A DNA stretch of 64,000 nt from JANYCO01 sp035535995 (GCA_035535995.1 DATLOZ010000018.1:106359-170358), one strand, 5' to 3'. Positions 34,012 to 43,121 are shown, numbered from the stretch's first letter. Made by a program: numbers and translations. The notes: generated by a model from the letters alone, not told the origin.

Positions 34012-34647
34012 ATGGCACTAAGATTAGGCGACATCGCTCCGGACTTCACTACCGAAACTACCGAAGGCACCATCAGCTTCCACAACTGGCTTGGCAATAG
34101 CTGGGGAGTTTTATTTTCTCACCCTGCTGACTATACTCCTGTTTGTACTACTGAGCTTGGCAAACTGGCAAGGCTTAAAGGAGAATTCGATAAAAGAAAT
34201 GTAAAAGTGATCGCGATCAGTGTAGACGATGTAGAGTCTCACAAAGGATGGATCAAAGACATCAACGAAACACAATCCTGTACTGTAAACTTCCCGATCA
34301 TCGCAGACCCTCAGGGCAAAGTAGCACAGTTGTACGATATGATTCACCCGAATGCTTCTGAAAAACATACTGTACGTTCTGTATTCGTGATTGGTCCGGA
34401 TAAAAAAATAAAACTGACCATCACGTATCCGGCTTCTACAGGAAGAAACTTTGAAGAACTGCTTCGCGTGATCGACTCTCTGCAATTGACTGCCAACTAT
34501 AGCGTAGCTACTCCGGCCGACTGGAAAGACGGAGAAGATGTAGTGATTACGCCAGCGGTGAAAGATGAAGAAGCGGTAACAAAATTCCCGAAAGGAATCA
34601 AGAGAGTGAAACCGTATTTACGTTTGACTCCTCAGCCGAATAAATAA
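34012..34647 (+). CDS. Peroxiredoxin, 1-Cys (Prx6) type
   Basis: The 211-residue protein has the peroxidatic Cys45 in HPADYTPVCTTE, the PxxxTxxC motif. DPQGKVAQLYDM and RSVFVIGPDKKIKLT follow. The long C-terminal arm (PADWKDGEDVVITPAV, then FPKGIKRVKPYLRLTPQP) is the Prx6-type dimer arm. No resolving Cys appears at the usual C-terminal site. It reduces hydrogen peroxide and lipid peroxides using an outside thiol. It is transcribed alone with a strong terminator. Confidence 0.95.
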   Translation: MALRLGDIAPDFTTETTEGTISFHNWLGNSWGVLFSHPADYTPVCTTELGKLARLKGEFDKRNVKVIAISVDDVESHKGWIKDINETQSCTVNFPIIADPQGKVAQLYDMIHPNASEKHTVRSVFVIGPDKKIKLTITYPASTGRNFEELLRVIDSLQLTANYSVATPADWKDGEDVVITPAVKDEEAVTKFPKGIKRVKPYLRLTPQPNK

Positions 34648-34682
34648 TATAAAAAAATAACCACAGCAACCTCTCTATACTG

Positions 34683-34703
34683 TTGCTGTTGCTCTTGCTG
34701 ACC
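34683..34703 (+). repeat. 21-base TTGCTGTTGCTC repeat, copy 2 of 2
   Basis: Identical to 1536-1556. Its right end enters the terminator stem of the peroxiredoxin gene. Confidence 0.6.
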
Positions 34704-34732
34704 CTGAAGGAAAATCTTCGGGGTCTTTTTTT
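34700..34732 (+). terminator. Terminator after the peroxiredoxin gene
   Basis: GACCCTGAAG pairs with CTTCGGGGTC, with one G-T pair, and seven T follow. Confidence 0.9.
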
Positions 34733-34913
34733 ATAAGAAAGGAAGTAAACTTGTGCAATCGCTCGCGTCCACGCGAGTGATTAATATTATAGTAGGTCTC
34801 TGGCCGGGCCAACAGGGCCGTATTTGCTATACACATTGTACCAGATCCACCGGCGAGACGCCTCACAAAATAGTCGTCACTCGAATAGATGCGAGCGACA
34901 GCATAAGTCTTTT

Positions 34914-36008
34914 TTATTTTACCACCGAAAATTCCACATTCCCTTTCTCCACACCATTCACAATGATCGCCAGGGTATGCTTACCGGCGTAATGTTTTCG
35001 TGTAGTGAAATCTTTGAACGATTGTTTTCTGGAAAATTCATACGTTCCTTTTTCAAAAAATCCTTCGCTGAGTTTAAAGATCTTCCGGCTTGTTTTGCCG
35101 TTTGCTTTCACAAAATCAATTCCATATTCAATTCTTAATTTTATTTCAGCTTTTACTTTTAGTGAAAATGAAAAATTAAGCGCATCGCCCACTTGGATCC
35201 TTTTTTTAGAAGTTTGAAGCTCTTCTATTTTCACTCCTTTTGCATCGGCAAGTCCGAAATGTTTTAGCGCACCGGCATTACCCTTCTTAAGCAATGTGCG
35301 GCTTCCGTGACGGATCACCCAGTCTGTTTCTTTACTCTGGCCACTCCATTCGGCAGCCAGCTTTAATACGATCTCAGGATGATCTTTGGCAATATCATTT
35401 AAATTGTTGGCCACACTTCGTCGCACCGATTCGGATTCGTCTTGTTTTAATTTTTCCAACACGGGAAGGATCACCGACGGATCTTTTTTTAAATAAGGAA
35501 CGGCCATTCCCCAGGGTAACCTCGGACGGAATCCTTCGCTGGAAAGCCTGCGCACCATGGCATTTGGGTGGTTCGACCATTTGTACATTTGCTGGTGCAT
35601 GCGTTCGGGATATTTGATCAGAAAAGGCCTTACGGCAAATTCTGCGCTGCTAAACTGCGTCATCTTCTCCAGCGCTGCTATTGAAGTTTCAAGCTCTTCC
35701 ATTCCGAATACTTCCACGAAATCCGGAAAGATCATAAACTCAAGATACATTTCACCCGCATGTGTTTTTTTTAGATGATCGATGCAGCGAACAAGAATAT
35801 CGGTTGCCTCCGAAAAATTTTCAGGCAGCAATTCTCCCATCACTTCTGCGATGTGGCGCATGCGTTGTTTCAACTCTTTTTCCGGCCAGTTTTTATCGAA
35901 TACAAGTTTGGTAAAACGGTTTGCATCCAAAGAAGGATAAACCTGCTTCAATGCTGTAGTAAGTTCGTCAACGAAAGCTTTGTTGTATATATTCTTTAAT
36001 GCATCCAT
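34914..36008 (-). CDS. alkC: DNA alkylation repair glycosylase, AlkC-like with C-terminal Ig-like domain
   Basis: Residues 1-245 are HEAT-like helical repeats of the AlkC/AlkD superfamily, with PNAMVRRLSSEGFRPRLPWG and SESVRRSVANNLNDIAKDHP typical of the AlkC branch. Residues 255-364 look like a beta-sandwich (RIQVGDALNFSFSLKVK, ending HTLAIIVNGVEKGNVEFSV), as in AlkC proteins with an Ig-like domain. These glycosylases remove 3-methylcytosine and 3-methyladenine without flipping the base. It is monocistronic. The call rests on the domain order and conserved strings. Confidence 0.85.
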   Translation of the reverse strand: MDALKNIYNKAFVDELTTALKQVYPSLDANRFTKLVFDKNWPEKELKQRMRHIAEVMGELLPENFSEATDILVRCIDHLKKTHAGEMYLEFMIFPDFVEVFGMEELETSIAALEKMTQFSSAEFAVRPFLIKYPERMHQQMYKWSNHPNAMVRRLSSEGFRPRLPWGMAVPYLKKDPSVILPVLEKLKQDESESVRRSVANNLNDIAKDHPEIVLKLAAEWSGQSKETDWVIRHGSRTLLKKGNAGALKHFGLADAKGVKIEELQTSKKRIQVGDALNFSFSLKVKAEIKLRIEYGIDFVKANGKTSRKIFKLSEGFFEKGTYEFSRKQSFKDFTTRKHYAGKHTLAIIVNGVEKGNVEFSVVK

Positions 36009-36016
36009 GAGGTTTA

Positions 36017-36091
36017 AATTATGAATGTTGAGTTATGAATTATGAGTTGAAAATGTTTTAATTCAACATTCATAACTCATAATTCATAATT
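36017..36091. repeat. TTATGAATGTTGA-family repeat with swapped modules
   Basis: The left half reads module TTATGAATGTTGA and then GTTATGAATTATGA. The reverse complement of the right half has the same modules in the opposite order. It supplies bases of the mazG stop codon. Confidence 0.8.
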
Positions 36092-36911
36092 AATTTTTTT
36101 CTAACTGTTTCGCCTTTTCCCAATAAGCATCCATCTCTGCAAGCGTCATTTTTCCTAGTTCTTTCCCATCTTTTTTAGATTCTACTTCCAGATAAGTAAA
36201 GCGGCGGATGAATTTTTTATTTGTTTTCTCCAAAGCATCTTCCGGGTTGATGTCGAGAAAACGAGCGTAGTTGATCAATGAAAAAAGAAGATCGCCGAAT
36301 TCTTTTTCCGCTCTTTCTTTATCGATCACTTTTCCTTCGGCCACGTTGAATTCTGTTTTGAATTCGTTTAATTCTTCTTCTACTTTTTCCCATACCTGTG
36401 TTTTTTCTTCCCAATCAAAACCTGCCGAGCGTGCTTTTTCCTGTATGCGCATCGCCTTTACCAGCGCGGGAAGCGATTTGGGTACACCACTAAGCACCGT
36501 TTTGTTTCCGCCTTTCTCCTTCATCTTGATCTGCTCCCAATTGCGTTTTACCTGCTCTTCATTTTCTGCCGTTACATCGCCATAGATATGCGGATGACGT
36601 ACGATCAACTTATCGCAAAGTGCATTCAATACATCGGCAATATCAAAATCATCGGTCTCCGAAGCGATCTTTGCATAGAAGACAATATGCAGCATCAGGT
36701 CACCAAGTTCTTTTTTGATATCGGTAGTATTTTTCTCCAGGATGGCGTCAGAAAGTTCAAATGTTTCTTCGATGGTCAGGTAACGCAAACTCTCAAGGGT
36801 TTGCTTTTTATCCCAGGGGCATTGTTGGCGCAATTCGTCCATAATCGTGAGCGTTCTGTCGAATGCCCGGAGCATATCTTCGCGGCTGTTTTTCTTGGTC
36901 TCGGTACTCAT
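36090..36911 (-). CDS. mazG: Nucleoside triphosphate pyrophosphohydrolase MazG
   Basis: The 273-residue protein (from MSTETKKNSREDM at 36911) has two MazG domains. The first has CPWDKKQTLESLRYLTIEET and ELGDLMLHIVFYAK. The second has VEEELNEFKTEF and EKEFGDLLFSLINYAR. The EExxE and ExxD metal sites are in place in both. MazG hydrolyses NTPs and dNTPs to monophosphates and clears damaged nucleotides. The ORF could start 13 codons earlier, but the chosen Met begins the conserved region. It is tandem with alkC, separated by the repeat. Confidence 0.95.
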   Translation of the reverse strand: MSTETKKNSREDMLRAFDRTLTIMDELRQQCPWDKKQTLESLRYLTIEETFELSDAILEKNTTDIKKELGDLMLHIVFYAKIASETDDFDIADVLNALCDKLIVRHPHIYGDVTAENEEQVKRNWEQIKMKEKGGNKTVLSGVPKSLPALVKAMRIQEKARSAGFDWEEKTQVWEKVEEELNEFKTEFNVAEGKVIDKERAEKEFGDLLFSLINYARFLDINPEDALEKTNKKFIRRFTYLEVESKKDGKELGKMTLAEMDAYWEKAKQLEKN

Positions 36912-37014
36912 AAATGCGGTATTATTTTTGTAAATTTGTATCCCTGGCATTGTGCTGTGATACCGGTGTTAAAGTTACTCGTTTAATTTTAATTTGAACT
37001 TAAAAAAAACCTCT

Positions 37015-37413
37015 ATGTACAAATTTATTGCAATCATAATTTTGTCGCTGGCTGCCACCGCCACTCAGGCTCAAGTGATCGTAAAATGGGATGAGCTAAA
37101 TAGGGATTGGTATATCAACAGTGGCGGCTATCCTGCCGATGAACCTGTGTTGGATTCGCTTTATTACAAGTTGCACGATTTTAAATTGCAACTAAAAGCC
37201 GACGGCACTTACAGGATGGTTTTTTCTAAAACAAAAGAAGAAATAGGAAAATTTGAAACAGACAAAAAGAAAAGAGAACTCATACTTATAGAAAACGGAA
37301 CGGGTAAAAGGCTCGCTTACTCAGTAGCAGAGCTTACGCCGGATCTTCTTATGCTTACCATTGGTGAGAAATATACCTGGGCTTATTATCTGAGCCTCAC
37401 GTCTCATCAGTAG
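37015..37413 (+). CDS. Small secreted protein, lipocalin-like length
   Basis: MYKFIAIIILSLAATATQAQ is a signal peptide. The mature part is about 112 residues, mostly beta (FKLQLKADGTYRMVF, KRELILIENGTGKRLAY, LLMLTIGEKYTWAYYL). The pattern resembles lipocalin-like small proteins that Bacteroidota secrete, but no motif is certain. Met 37015 is preferred over 36994, since it begins the signal peptide. It is followed by glmM after 64 bases. Confidence 0.6.
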   Translation: MYKFIAIIILSLAATATQAQVIVKWDELNRDWYINSGGYPADEPVLDSLYYKLHDFKLQLKADGTYRMVFSKTKEEIGKFETDKKKRELILIENGTGKRLAYSVAELTPDLLMLTIGEKYTWAYYLSLTSHQ

Positions 37414-37477
37414 ATTCTAACTAACCCTGGAGGTTAGTAATCCAAATAAGGCTATTAACAACTAACATAAACACAAA

Positions 37478-38881
37478 GTGACTTTAATTAAATCAATTTC
37501 CGGAATACGCGGAACGATCGGCGGAAGAAGCGGCAATTCGCTTTCTCCCATCGACGTAGTAAAATTCACCTCTGCCTATGGCGCCTGGGTGAAGAGCAAT
37601 AGTAAAAACAAAAAGATCGTCATCGGCCGCGATGCGCGGATCTCAGGAGAAATGCTGTCGAAGATCGTTGCCTCCTCCCTGCAAGGATTGGGGCTCGATG
37701 TAGTAGACCTTGGACTTTCCACTACACCTACCGTGGAAATGGCTGTAGTAATGGAAAAAGCTGCCGGAGGGATTATTCTCACCGCCAGCCATAATCCTAT
37801 TCAATGGAACGCATTGAAATTATTGGATGCAAATGGAGAGTTTCTTTCTGCAGAAGCAGGGAAAAAAATATTGGAGATCGCCGAAAAAGAAGAAATCGAT
37901 TTCGCAGAAGTAAAAGAGCTGGGAAGCTATACTACCAACGATACCTATTTTGAAAAACATATAGAAGCGATCCTGAAACTTCCACTGGTCGACAAAAAAG
38001 CGATCGAAGAAAGAAATTTTAAAATAGCGATTGATTGTGTGAACTCTACCGGTGGTATTGCAGTGCCTATGTTGCTTCAGGCTTTGGGCGTAAAACAGAT
38101 CACTAAATTATTCTGCGAGCCGGATGGGCATTTTCCTCATAACCCCGAACCACTTCCGGAAAACCTTACGCAGATCTCCAACGAGATGAAGAAAGACAAA
38201 CACGATCTAGGCATCGTGGTGGACCCGGACGTAGACAGACTGTGCTTTGTAAACGACGATGGATCCATGTTTGGAGAAGAATATACCTTGGTGGCAGTAG
38301 CCGATTATGTATTGAAAAATACACCTGGCAATACAGTTTCTAATCTTTCTTCTACTCGTGCATTGAAAGACGTTACAGAAAAAGCAGGTAAACAATATTT
38401 TGCTTCAGCTGTAGGAGAAGTGAACGTAGTTACCAAAATGAAGGAAGTAAAAGCCGTGATCGGTGGTGAAGGCAACGGAGGCGTGATCTACCCTGAACTG
38501 CACTATGGTCGTGATGCACTGGTGGGAATTGCTTTGTTCCTCACACATCTTGCAAAATATGGGAAATCCATTTCAATGCTTCGCAGTTCTTATCCTGCCT
38601 ACCAGATCTCTAAAAATAAGATCGAGCTTACGCCAGAGCTGGATGTAGACTGTTTGATCAACGAGATCCGTGCCAAATACAAAAACCAACCGATCAACGA
38701 TGTGGATGGTGTGCGGATCGATTTTGACAACCAATGGGTACACTTGAGAAAATCCAACACCGAACCGATCATCCGGATCTATGCCGAGTCAGAAACGCTG
38801 GCTACCGCGGATAACCTGGCTAACAAGATCATTACCGACATCAAGGAAATTATTGCAAAAGATGCGTGTTTACTTCGATAA
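37478..38881 (+). CDS. glmM: Phosphoglucosamine/phosphohexomutase
   Basis: The 467-residue alpha-D-phosphohexomutase has the phosphoserine Ser104 in TASHNP, the metal-binding Asp249-Pro-Asp251-Val-Asp253, the sugar-binding GGEGNGG and the phosphate-binding RKSNTEPIIRIYAE. GlmM converts glucosamine-6-phosphate to glucosamine-1-phosphate for peptidoglycan and lipopolysaccharide. GGEGNGG fits GlmM and archaeal-type PGM/PMM, so phosphomannomutase activity is possible. The start is GTG at 37478. The last 20 bases overlap the next gene. Confidence 0.9.
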   Translation: MTLIKSISGIRGTIGGRSGNSLSPIDVVKFTSAYGAWVKSNSKNKKIVIGRDARISGEMLSKIVASSLQGLGLDVVDLGLSTTPTVEMAVVMEKAAGGIILTASHNPIQWNALKLLDANGEFLSAEAGKKILEIAEKEEIDFAEVKELGSYTTNDTYFEKHIEAILKLPLVDKKAIEERNFKIAIDCVNSTGGIAVPMLLQALGVKQITKLFCEPDGHFPHNPEPLPENLTQISNEMKKDKHDLGIVVDPDVDRLCFVNDDGSMFGEEYTLVAVADYVLKNTPGNTVSNLSSTRALKDVTEKAGKQYFASAVGEVNVVTKMKEVKAVIGGEGNGGVIYPELHYGRDALVGIALFLTHLAKYGKSISMLRSSYPAYQISKNKIELTPELDVDCLINEIRAKYKNQPINDVDGVRIDFDNQWVHLRKSNTEPIIRIYAESETLATADNLANKIITDIKEIIAKDACLLR

Positions 38882-39995
38882 CGCCGCCACCACTCCCCTG
38901 GATCCACAGGTGATGGAGGCGATGATGCCTTATTTCCAACAGCATTACGGCAATCCGTCTTCCATCCATACCCACGGAAGGGAAGCGCGTGCCGCGCTGG
39001 ATAAAGCGAGAAAGACAGTAGCCAATTATTTGCATGCGGCTACTTCTGAAATATTTTTTACTTCCGGTGGCACGGAAGCAGATAATACGGCAATTATTTC
39101 GGCCATTCGTTCCAACGGTATTCGCCATGCGATCACCTCTCCGCTTGAGCACCATGCAGTGCTGCATACGCTGGAGGCAATGCAAAAAGCAGGAGAGATC
39201 CGGCTTTCAAAGCTGGCGCTGAAAGAGAAAGGCGAACTAGATCTGGTACACCTGGAAAAATTATTGGAGGAAAATCCTTCGTCTTTCGTTTCGCTGATGC
39301 ATGGCAACAATGAGATCGGCAACCTACTCGATATCGAGGCTGTGGCAATACTTTGCAAGCAATACGGTGCGTTGTTTCACTCTGATACGGTGCAAACGAT
39401 GGGGCATTATTCTTTTGATCTGCAACAAAATGCTCCTGATTTCATAGCAGCCTCTGCGCATAAATTTCATGGTCCGAAAGGCGTAGGTTTTTTGTACATC
39501 AACGCCAACACAAAAATTCATCCTTACCTCCACGGAGGCGGCCAGGAGCGCAATATGCGCGGGGGTACAGAAAATGTGTATGGCATCGTAGGGTTGGCAA
39601 AAGCAATGGAAATAGCTTACACTACGCTTGAAGAACAAAAGCGACATATTCTTCAATTGAAGAGCAGGATGATTGCCGGCTTGAAAGAAAATATACCAGG
39701 AGTAAAATTCAACGGACTAAGCGAAGACCTTGACAAGAGTCTATACACTGTACTCAGTGTGGCAATTCCAGATGCGGGCGATGACGATATGTTGATTTTT
39801 AATCTCGACATCAATAAGATCTCCGCTTCCGCAGGCAGCGCTTGTTCGAGCGGCACCAACATTGGTTCACATGTCCTTCAGGCAATCAAAGCAGATGAGG
39901 CGTATGGACATATCCGTTTTTCTTTCAGCAAATACAATACAGTAGAAGAGGTGGATTATGTGCTTGAAAAATTGAAAAGCGTTAAGAAATTATGA
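38862..39995 (+). CDS. Cysteine desulfurase (IscS/NifS-like)
   Basis: This PLP enzyme of about 377 residues takes sulfur from cysteine for Fe-S clusters or tRNA thiolation. The PLP Lys is in SAHKFHGPKGVGFLY. The catalytic Cys is in SASAGSACSSGTN. SLMHGNNEIGN and RGGTENVYGIVGLAKAME are family blocks. The start MRVYFDNAATTPLDP at 38862 overlaps glmM by 20 bases in another frame. An upstream in-frame Met is rejected because it would add 27 unrelated residues. The stop codon TGA lies inside a dispersed repeat. No iscU or other isc gene follows. Confidence 0.93.
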   Translation: MRVYFDNAATTPLDPQVMEAMMPYFQQHYGNPSSIHTHGREARAALDKARKTVANYLHAATSEIFFTSGGTEADNTAIISAIRSNGIRHAITSPLEHHAVLHTLEAMQKAGEIRLSKLALKEKGELDLVHLEKLLEENPSSFVSLMHGNNEIGNLLDIEAVAILCKQYGALFHSDTVQTMGHYSFDLQQNAPDFIAASAHKFHGPKGVGFLYINANTKIHPYLHGGGQERNMRGGTENVYGIVGLAKAMEIAYTTLEEQKRHILQLKSRMIAGLKENIPGVKFNGLSEDLDKSLYTVLSVAIPDAGDDDMLIFNLDINKISASAGSACSSGTNIGSHVLQAIKADEAYGHIRFSFSKYNTVEEVDYVLEKLKSVKKL

Positions 39996-40063
39996 ATGTT
40001 GAATTATGAGTTATGGATGGATTGAAACATTATCATTCATAACTCATAATTCAACATTCATAA
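39990..40063. repeat. TTATGAATGTTGA-family repeat, 30-base arms
   Basis: Arms 39990-40019 and 40034-40063 match at 29 of 30 positions as an inverted repeat with a 14-base loop. It lies between convergent genes and gives the desulfurase its stop codon. Confidence 0.92.
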
Positions 40064-40076
40064 CTTAAAGTAAGCA

Positions 40077-41426
40077 TCAGCTTCTAAAAGAAAGTAATGC
40101 TTCAATCATGCGCCAACCTTCAGGAGTTTCCCATTTGGTCTTAATATCCGGCAACGACATGATCTTTGCCATGAGTTGATCATGATCTTTGCCTTTGACG
40201 AGCGCTTCGGAATATGGAAGATCGCTGAATGTAACCATTGAGTAGAGGGGCAAATAATCTTTATATTTTTGATGAATAGTCGCTTCTATTTTTTTTCGAA
40301 GCACAAAATTTTCATCGGCTACAAGATCGCGCATTTCTACAAAATTTTGCATCGCCAATTCCGCGATGGCATCGGTATTGACTTTGCGGTTTTTCTGATA
40401 AGCTGCTAATGTTTGTGTCCAATCATCTTTGTATTGGTCAAGCAGCTCATTTAAAATGCGTACATCCTCGAAGCCAGCATTCATACCTTGTCCGTAAAAA
40501 GGTACGATCGCATGTGCCGCGTCGCCGATCAGGAAGACAGAATCATTGACGATCCAGGGTGAGGTGTGAACGGTAGAAAGAAAAGAAGCTTCGGAAGCAA
40601 AATATTCTTCTTTCAGGTTTTTCGCTAAAGAGCGTGCATCTGGAAAAAATTCTTCGAAGAAATTTTGCAACGTTTCTTTATTTTGGATGGCCGCAAATGA
40701 ATGTTCGCCTTCAAAAGGCAAAAACAAAGTACCTGTAAAGCTCCCGTCAGTATTGGGAAGCGCGATAAGCATAAATTTTCCGCGCGGCCAGATATGCAGT
40801 GCATTTTTATCTAAGAGGAAAGAATGATTGCTTCCCGCCGGGATCGTAATTTCTTTATAACCTTGAGGCAGTTTATCGATCTTGCTTTCTGTGATCTTGT
40901 TTTTTTCAAGCGCCTGACGTACCTGTGAAAAAGCCCCGTCGGCGCCTGCCAGCAATTGGTATGAGACGCTGGTTTTTTCTCGGCTTTGCTGATTTTCAAA
41001 TTCGATCGTTTTTCTTTCAGGATTAATGCCAATACATTTTTCATTAAAATGGAAAGGGATCTTGTAGTCCTGGACAGCATATTCAATAAGGGCTCTGTTG
41101 AGTCCGCCACGGGAAACGGAATTGATGTATTGGCCTTCTTCTCCGTAAGGTTGAAAATTTGTAATTCCTTTACGATCGTGGATCATTCTCCCTTTCATGG
41201 GAATAGCATTTTGAAGAATTATTTTTTCAAGTGCTGCTTTCTGCAAAGCATGAATGCCCCGATGGCTTAGTGCAAGATTGATCGAACGTCCGTCGTCCAG
41301 CAATGTAATGCGTGGGTCGGCTCGTTTCTCGTATACAGAAACATCATAACCTCTGCGAGCCATATAAATAGCCAACAGGCAGCCAACAGGTCCGGCACCA
41401 TTAATTAGAATTGAAGAAGAACTCAT
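40077..41426 (-). CDS. kmo: Kynurenine 3-monooxygenase
   Basis: The 449-residue FAD monooxygenase hydroxylates L-kynurenine in tryptophan breakdown or the de novo NAD route. It starts with the FAD site SILINGAGPVGCLLAIYMAR. The DG motif region is in LLAGADGAFSQVR, and the second FAD motif is FLIGDAAHAIVPFYGQGMN. SINLALSHRGIHAL and YTFSDLPYSEAL-like wording (VTFSDLPYSEALVKG) match KMO. No kynureninase or dioxygenase gene is adjacent. With trpE/trpG at 55-57 kb, the window holds both synthesis and breakdown of tryptophan. Confidence 0.94.
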   Translation of the reverse strand: MSSSSILINGAGPVGCLLAIYMARRGYDVSVYEKRADPRITLLDDGRSINLALSHRGIHALQKAALEKIILQNAIPMKGRMIHDRKGITNFQPYGEEGQYINSVSRGGLNRALIEYAVQDYKIPFHFNEKCIGINPERKTIEFENQQSREKTSVSYQLLAGADGAFSQVRQALEKNKITESKIDKLPQGYKEITIPAGSNHSFLLDKNALHIWPRGKFMLIALPNTDGSFTGTLFLPFEGEHSFAAIQNKETLQNFFEEFFPDARSLAKNLKEEYFASEASFLSTVHTSPWIVNDSVFLIGDAAHAIVPFYGQGMNAGFEDVRILNELLDQYKDDWTQTLAAYQKNRKVNTDAIAELAMQNFVEMRDLVADENFVLRKKIEATIHQKYKDYLPLYSMVTFSDLPYSEALVKGKDHDQLMAKIMSLPDIKTKWETPEGWRMIEALLSFRS

Positions 41427-41442
41427 AGTGCAATTTAAATAA

Positions 41443-41474
41443 ATTATAAATTATGAGTTATGAATGTTGAATGG
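41443..41474. repeat. Single arm of the TTATGAATGTTGA family
   Basis: AATTATGAGTTATGAATGTT with its continuation lies just upstream of kmo. A faint partner (CACACTCATAACTG) is at about 41575. Confidence 0.55.
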
Positions 41475-41588
41475 AAAAAGGGATTCGGAGAGTAATTTAG
41501 CAATAAGAATTTACTATTGATGAAAGAGATAGGAGAGAGGAGTTGTATTACTAAAAAATCATCACTCACTGCTCACACTCATAACTGT

Positions 41589-41786
41589 TTAGTGGTGGTG
41601 GTCATGATCGTTGCCTTTGTCGAGCAGGCGGATCACGGTGCCTAAAATAAAAACAGCTGCCCATGTTGGATAAAGCGCCCACATATCTTCTACGTTTTTA
41701 CCGATCAGCAAAAGTACTCCTTGGCAGAAGATGCTGAATCCTACGCCGATGAGACTGATCGTTTGAAAACCGTTTAAACTGTGCAT
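41589..41786 (-). CDS. Small two-span membrane protein with His tail
   Basis: The product from Met 41786 is about 65 residues: MHSLNGFQTISLIGVGFSIF, a first span to about residue 30, a loop with GKNVEDMW, and a second span (WAAVFILGTVIRLL). The end is DKGNDHDHHH, which could bind a metal. An alternative Met lies 5 codons upstream. It ends about 160 bases before the start of kmo on the same strand. The function is unknown. Confidence 0.6.
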   Translation of the reverse strand: MHSLNGFQTISLIGVGFSIFCQGVLLLIGKNVEDMWALYPTWAAVFILGTVIRLLDKGNDHDHHH

Positions 41787-41810
41787 GTCTACAATATACA
41801 CATAATTTTA

Positions 41811-41841
41811 TTGAATCTCAATTTTTTAAAGAGTATTTTTG
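41811..41841 (+). promoter_or_regulatory. Bacteroidota-type promoter for ilvA
   Basis: TTG at 41811-41813 and TATTTTTG at 41834-41841 are separated by 20 bases. Transcription would begin near 41848. This places the ATG at 41842 upstream of the transcript and supports 41863 as the start of ilvA. Confidence 0.45.
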
Positions 41842-41862
41842 ATGCTTTACGCAGATTTTCCA

Positions 41863-43113
41863 ATGAGTAGTTTTGTAAGCATAGATCACGTCAGAGAGGC
41901 CCAGAGACACCTGAAAGGGGTGGCCAAACATACCCCGCTGGATTTAAATGTAAACCTTTCCGAACAATACGAATGCACAGTATTGCTAAAAAGAGAAGAT
42001 CTCCAGATCGTTCGTTCTTACAAAGTTCGCGGTGCCTATAATCTTATGTCGTCTATGCCGAAAGAAAAGCTATCTGCCGGCGTAGTATGTGCCAGCGCGG
42101 GAAATCATGCGCAAGGCGTAGCGTATTCCTGCAATTTGCTCAAGATTAAAGGCCATATCTATATGCCCACCACTACACCGAAACAAAAGGTAAACCAGGT
42201 GCGCATGTTTGGAAAAGAATACGTAGAGGTAATTCTTGTCGGCGATACTTTCGACGATGCGTATGCAGAGGCGATCAAATATACCCAGGAGCACAAACTA
42301 CTTTTTGTACACCCGTTTGACGATGAGAAGATCATTGAAGGACAAGCCACAGTAGCGCTGGAAATACTGGAAGACACAAAAGATCAGATCGATTATATTT
42401 TTGTGCCGATCGGCGGCGGCGGACTGGTATCGGGAATTATTTCCTGTTTCAAGATCATGAGTCCGGAGACAAAGATCATAGGGGTAGAGCCGGAAGGTGC
42501 GCCTTCAATGTTTAAGTCGATCCAGCACCAGAAAAATATTACGCTCGATCATATCGATAAATTTGTAGATGGTGCGGCCGTAAAAAGAGTAGGCGATTTG
42601 AATTTTGAAATTTGTAAAAATTCGATCGACGATATCGTGTTGGTGCCGGAGGGAAAAGTATGTACGACGATCATTAAGTTATACAACGAAGAAGCCATTG
42701 TAGCTGAGCCGGCCGGAGCGCTCAGCATTTCGGCGCTGGATGCTTACAAAGAAAACATCAAAGGCAAAACCGTAGTATGTGTGGTAAGCGGCAGTAACAA
42801 CGACCTGGGTCGAATGGATGAGATCCGCGACCGTTCGCTCTTGTATGAAGGATTAAAGCATTATTTCATCATCAACTTCCCCCAAAGAGCCGGAGCCTTG
42901 CGCGAATTTCTCGACGATGTCTTAGGCCCGCACGATGATATTACACATTTTGAATACACTAAAAAAACCGTAAAAGAATACGGCCCTGTATTGATCGGCA
43001 TAGAGCTGAAACAAAAAGAAGATTATGCGCCGTTGATGGAAAGATTGGCAAAGAAAAAATTTGATTATACGATCATCAATAAGGATCCAATCTTGTTTAA
43101 TTTCTTTTTGTAG
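41863..43113 (+). CDS. ilvA: Threonine dehydratase (ammonia-lyase)
   Basis: The 416-residue PLP enzyme makes 2-oxobutanoate from threonine for isoleucine. The PLP Lys is in RSYKVRGAYN. ASAGNHAQGVA and PIGGGGLVSGI bind substrate and cofactor phosphate. A C-terminal ACT-like domain of about 85 residues (HYFIINFPQRAGALREFLDD) gives feedback control. There is only one such domain, as in the shorter biosynthetic type. The start MSSFVSIDHVREAQ at 41863 is preferred because a promoter box overlaps the upstream ATG at 41842. It is monocistronic. Other ilv genes are elsewhere. Confidence 0.93.
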   Translation: MSSFVSIDHVREAQRHLKGVAKHTPLDLNVNLSEQYECTVLLKREDLQIVRSYKVRGAYNLMSSMPKEKLSAGVVCASAGNHAQGVAYSCNLLKIKGHIYMPTTTPKQKVNQVRMFGKEYVEVILVGDTFDDAYAEAIKYTQEHKLLFVHPFDDEKIIEGQATVALEILEDTKDQIDYIFVPIGGGGLVSGIISCFKIMSPETKIIGVEPEGAPSMFKSIQHQKNITLDHIDKFVDGAAVKRVGDLNFEICKNSIDDIVLVPEGKVCTTIIKLYNEEAIVAEPAGALSISALDAYKENIKGKTVVCVVSGSNNDLGRMDEIRDRSLLYEGLKHYFIINFPQRAGALREFLDDVLGPHDDITHFEYTKKTVKEYGPVLIGIELKQKEDYAPLMERLAKKKFDYTIINKDPILFNFFL

Positions 43114-43121
43114 AAAGTTTC

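Noticed and set aside
38781..38861. Upstream start for the cysteine desulfurase
   Set aside because: The 27 extra residues are the glmM coding sequence read in another frame. The family begins at YFDNAATTP.
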